Origin: Cyanophora paradoxa
Lineage: Eukaryota > Glaucocystophyceae > Cyanophorales > Cyanophoraceae
Length of the DNA stretch: 30,900 nt
Assembly (NCBI GenBank): GCA_004431415.1
Contig: QPMI01000070.1
Coordinates: 1-30,900, forward strand
Direction of reading: 5' to 3'
Below are positions 27,112 through 30,900 of this stretch, piece by piece (position 1 is the stretch's first letter; each line of letters begins with the position of its first letter). A model generated the notes under the pieces. That model saw only the letters and a list, made by a program, of their open reading frames with translations. It did no database searches and was not told the origin of the DNA. Both the position numbers and the translations under genes were made by a program.

Positions 27112-28656
27112 AGGCACCTGTAAAGTCCACTCTCATTGTGGGAGCATTCACATACACAAGGGGATAAATGCGAATATACTTGATTCTGAGAGAAAAACCT
27201 ATGTAAAAAGCATCCTTGATGCTGAGAGGAAATCCACTCAATAAAGCAACATCACCTGAGTTGTGAGCATTGTTAATGTTCTCACAGACATATATTTTGT
27301 TCTGCCCATCTGATCGAATAAAAGACCAGTTGATCCCATCAGTGGATGTTGCCACATTGAAAGTCTTAATAAAAGCATTGGTGTCCCCTGAACCATAGGC
27401 AATAACAGAGGAGAGTTCGAAAGTATATGGGAAAGCAACTTGAAGGTATTCAGTGGGAGTTTCCCATATCTGTTCAGGAGCATAGGCTCCAGCTTCCCAG
27501 CCAAATGCTGAAGGTCTAGCCATGAAAGGCTCTTTACCTGTCACAGAGGATGAGGCAGTAAAGGCATCATCTGCAAGCTGATACCAATTAGCATCCAAAG
27601 GAGGTGATGTAGTGAGAGTGGATGATATGTAAGCCTTTGAAGGGTTCTTTAATTCATAGTTTGCTACTAGAATGCTGCAAAGCTTATTAATCATATCATT
27701 GTTTGCTGCAATGTATGTTTCAGTGAATGCAAGCATGTCTGGGATTTTAGAAGTGTCATCCAGGGAGCTTACTATATGATTTGGAAGTGGGACTGATAGC
27801 CTATAGTATCTCCATAATCCTGATCATAGTTGTAGGGTAACAACTCCTCCATCTTATCAAGGGCAGAAAGCTCACTTGCAGCCATGAGCATGTTAATCAA
27901 TGGGCTTCCATCTGTTGAGGCAATCCATGAGAGAATGCCCCAGCTGTTGACAGTCTCATAAGCATAACCCACATAATCAGACTCTAAATGTGGGTCCACC
28001 TCTCCACAAGATATACTTATTACTATAATATCATCATCATCACTGTAAATTTTCTTTGCATGGCTGTAACCACACACACTGGGATTATTGTTTCCAGAAA
28101 TGGCACCATCAATGAGACAGACAAATACCCCCTGATTGAAATCAACAATGCTTACAGGAGAGAAATATGTAGGAGCAGCAGAAGTAGCCCTAGCAGCAAT
28201 CTTACAAGGCATAAAGTTGTAGTTGTTGTCATTTGTGATAAATATTGGTTTCATATTCTGAGTATCAAAGGATGTAATCACAATGTCCTTTAGGGAATCC
28301 TGTATTAGTGATTCACCAGTAACTGAATTGATTGCAGTTTCCAAGGGTCCCACATCATACTTTGTGTTAAATAGGGCATTTTCGATGATATTTCGAGGAT
28401 TTGCGAAAATCAAGGGCAGTTGAGTTAGGTAAATATTGTGTAAATCGTTTGCTGTCAGTTTAGGTTCACCTGGTTTATCAGGATGCCTGATATTCAAACC
28501 TATTGCAATGATCCCACCAGTGGAAGTTCCACTCACAAGATCCACAAGATCGATTATTCTCCTTCCAGTTCGATTTTCGATTTCTTTGAGCAGCCTGGTT
28601 ATGATAATGCCCCTTGCACCCCCGCCAGAAAGACTTAAAACGATCTTCTGAGGCAT
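27101..28656 (-). pseudogene. Patatin-like phospholipase fused to a discoidin (F5/8C) domain, one frameshift
   Basis: The first frame (28,656-27,772) is a patatin lipid acyl hydrolase. It has the oxyanion loop G-G-G-A-R-G (11-16), nucleophile elbow G-T-S-T-G (S45), and the catalytic Asp in I-D-G-A (D183), all intact. Near 27,800 the reading continues in the next frame with Y-Y-R-L-S-V-P-L and S-L-D-D-T, typical of the patatin C-terminus. It then runs without a stop into 27,736-27,101, whose last ~165 residues look like a coagulation factor 5/8 type C (discoidin) fold: Y-L-Q-V-A-F-P, S-T-D-G-I-N-W-S-F, and the closing R-I-K-Y-I-R-I-Y-P. This implies one ~518-residue protein with a lipase and a surface-binding domain. 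A role in entry or membrane escape is inferred. It overlaps the penton gene end by 11 bp. Confidence 0.72.
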
Positions 28657-28699
28657 CTTTTACTTATCAGGAATTTTATAAATCCATATAGTAAAAGCC

Positions 28700-30900
28700 A
28701 TGAGCTTCAATTACCCACCCAATCTAGAAACCATTCAAGATGATAATGCAAGCAGCACCAAGCATGTGAACTTTGATAATATTAAAGTAAAGGGTTCAGT
28801 TTCGATTGACCACAGTTCCGATAATTCATCCAAGACTCAATCAAGGGAGCATGCTTTATCTGTGAATCAACCGATCCAGATAAGGAGGAAGTCAGTGTAG
28901 CTTTTAGCTTGGGTAATGTGAAAGCAAACCAAGTGGCAGAGATCAAAGCAACAAGAAGGAGACCTAGGAAACTCAAAACCAGTGGCACTCATCCAGATAT
29001 ACCTTCAGGTTTGATAGTGGTCGATTGATTTTCAATGTTCAAGATGAGCAGGGCAAACAGAACACAGGTTTGCGAATTTACAATGAGGGCAGCACTGCAA
29101 AAAGCTGAGGTCCCCCAAGTATTGCAAGTGGGTCCATTGCCAACACAAATCAGGTCTCCTACACAAATGATGTCTATCCCAAGGATATAACATATGACTT
29201 TGCGAGGAATGAGCCTTTTGGGTTCTTTACTCCAAAAGATGTCCATCAAAAAAAGCCATCAATTACAATCAACAGTAGCCCAGTCAGCCAGTAGCAATCC
29301 ATTTACATCCTGATCTTGTTGAAATGGATAGGCACCTTTTGCCTTTGTATAGCAATGTGAAAGACCTTGGAATTCGAACCAGGCAATGGCGAAATATCCA
29401 TGGCAGCAATGTGTATGCAAATGGTGAGAAGCTTGTAAGTGAGAAGACCATAAGAGAGATCTTTGAGTATTATGGACCTGTCCCAGTTCCTTCCTCTTCC
29501 ATGGGATCCACCGGATTTAACACCGAAAAAGCAACCAGGCAGAGAGTACACAGCAGATGAGACAGTTCCTTTTGGGCAACACATTGTTAGTTGGGAGCAA
29601 GTTCGCAATAAACCTATAATTGAACCAAGAAAGCAAATAGATGAGCAGTATTTACCTCCTGAAGTCGATATATTAGAGCTTGATGAATATCAATTCGTTC
29701 CAGATGAGGAAGAGTATTTACCAGATGGTTTTGACCCACAAGAATATGAATATGATCAGTTTGACCCCAATGAGGAGGAGATACTACCAGATGGCTTAGA
29801 TCCACAAGAGTTTGAGTATGAGCAGAACTATGAACCTGATGAGGAGTATTTGCCAGATGGGCATGATCCACCAGCTGTTGATTATGAGCAACCTTATGAA
29901 CCCCATGAGGAATTATTACCAGATGGATTTCGACCTGAGATCTGGGAGTTCTTTCCTGATTATGAACAAATTAATAATAAACCTGCAAAGTATCCCCCAG
30001 AGGATCACAATCATGATTGGGATGAGATCTTAGGCAAACCTCAAAAGTATCCACCAGAGGATCACAGGCATGATTGGGGAGAAATTGATGGAATACCAGA
30101 AGAATTTCCACCAATCAAACATGAACACACTTGGGATGAGATTAATGACCAACCAGAATTCGCAAAAGTGGAGCCTCTTGAACTGGGGGTTTCTCTTTAT
30201 CAGACTTGTAATGTCCCTGAAAGAATCTTTTTGAATGAACACTATGTACATGTGAATGGGACACTTGCAAATTCAGCTATGAGAGGACCACTTCATATTA
30301 GGACATTACCAGGCTCTTATAATCCACCACCTGAACCAGGAGCAACCATACCAAATATCTTTGTGTCAAGCTACATGGAGGCTGACATTCCCACAGATAC
30401 ATTCAGAGTCCCAACAGACCCAGCAACCTACCAAAATTTCAACTCTGCTATACAGGTTCATGTGCAGATGTAAGCAGTTTAGATGGCTCAAGACCAATGA
30501 TAGTTTTCAGTCGAGATAAATATTCCTACATTCCCATAGTGGGAACTGCAAATGATAACTATGGGAGGGCAGAGCTTGCATGGACAAAACGAATTATGGT
30601 GGGGTTCTTGAAGCCAATCAAGGAATGGCTGCAAAAAACATAACAATGAGAGCATTTCGAGAGTGGTCACAGAGGATTACCTTACTGCAGTAATCCTTGT
30701 TAATTTTGTAACCCTTGCTATGCTTGATCAATTTATTACAGAAGCTGAACTTGCAGCAGGAACTATCCAAATATCTCCCTCTTGTGGTGGGACAATCACA
30801 GGAAACCTCACAGTTAATAGTAATATTTACAGTAGTAGCAATATAGAGACCAGCAATTTGAAAGTAAATGGAATCCTCACAATTGGCTCTTGCAATTTCA
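28700..30900 (+). pseudogene. Long fibre-like virion protein, several frame changes, runs off the window
   Basis: It starts M-S-F-N-Y-P-P-N after ATATAGTAAAAGCC. Coding then jumps between frames at least five times (about 28,880, 29,000, 29,100, 29,290, 29,480, and again after 30,470) while staying protein-like. The longest piece, 29,463-30,473, has four acidic repeats with core L-P-D-G-[FLH]-[DR]-P (29,710-29,940). Then come three repeats of the form K-P-x-x-Y-P-P-E-D-H-x-H-D-W-x-E-I (29,970-30,150), a pattern known from phage tail fibres. The last part (30,780-30,900) reads G-T-I-T-G-N-L-T-V-N, the beta-strand repeat found before S74-type fibre chaperones. One large receptor-binding fibre gene is the best reading. 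Its end is outside the window. Confidence 0.65.

Noticed and set aside
27101-27736. Discoidin ORF as a separate gene starting M-L-A-F-T
   Set aside because: Its frame is open upstream through typical patatin C-terminal residues, and no TAAAAG-type motif precedes that ATG.
12684-30900. Programmed ribosomal frameshifting as a general explanation
   Set aside because: The breaks have no common slippery heptamer and occur in almost every class of gene, including several times in the fibre gene.
1-30900. CRISPR array, rRNA gene, bacterial operon features
   Set aside because: No regularly spaced direct repeats with unique spacers, no rRNA signature words and no ribosome-binding-site pattern are visible.

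Overview
The window joins two very different DNAs. Positions 1 to about 10,890 are GC-rich, with many CTAG, GCTAGC and GGCGCC palindromes, few convincing genes, dispersed repeats and plausible short spliceosomal introns. This looks like nuclear DNA of a GC-rich unicellular eukaryote (alga or other protist). I cannot name the host. From about 10,890 to the right edge the DNA is AT-rich and gene-dense and reads as an integrated Maverick/Polinton or Mavirus-like dsDNA virus. Its right end lies outside the window.

Host part: 1-4,113 holds no gene I can support, only CTAG-rich palindromic DNA, two G/C-only tracts (80 and 63 bp) and short repeats. Between 4,114 and 10,892 there are three copies of a ~340-510 bp module (R1), four copies of a small gene family whose copies A and C keep reading frame across a predicted ~90 bp intron, and two short ORFs beginning M-[DN]-A-H-E-E-T-K-R. 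Two diverged copies of a larger unit (5,829-7,340 and 9,567-10,800) share the order: gene on minus strand, R1, short ORF on plus strand. A further possible host gene sits at 7,594-8,226, and a 71-bp direct repeat at 8,658/8,825.

Junction: the GC-rich to AT-rich change falls on a perfect 28-bp inverted repeat (10,885-10,912 and 11,140-11,167). The left arm contains the stop codon of the third host ORF, so the virus appears to have landed inside that gene.

Viral part, left to right: AT-rich terminal DNA with a dyad element and a tRNA-like relic; rve integrase (-); protein-primed family B DNA polymerase (-); Zn/coiled-coil protein (+); an 84-aa protein (+); primase-SF3 helicase (+); a 73-aa protein (+); small basic protein (-); coiled-coil virion-type protein (-); FtsK/HerA packaging ATPase (-); double jelly-roll major capsid protein (-); two divergent penton-like proteins (-,+); a patatin phospholipase joined to a discoidin (F5/8C) domain (-); and a long fibre protein (+) running off the window. 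Replication genes on the plus strand share a TTAAAGAA...TTCTATATATAT upstream motif. Several virion genes have TAAAAG within 20 bases of the start.

Many viral genes are intact (capsid, ATPase, primase-helicase), but at least seven carry single-base frame changes, several in C or G runs. This means either a young decaying provirus or consensus errors in homopolymers. The most novel points are the patatin-discoidin fusion, the phage-like fibre, the paired penton-like genes, and the combination of integrase, protein-primed polymerase and primase-helicase in one element.
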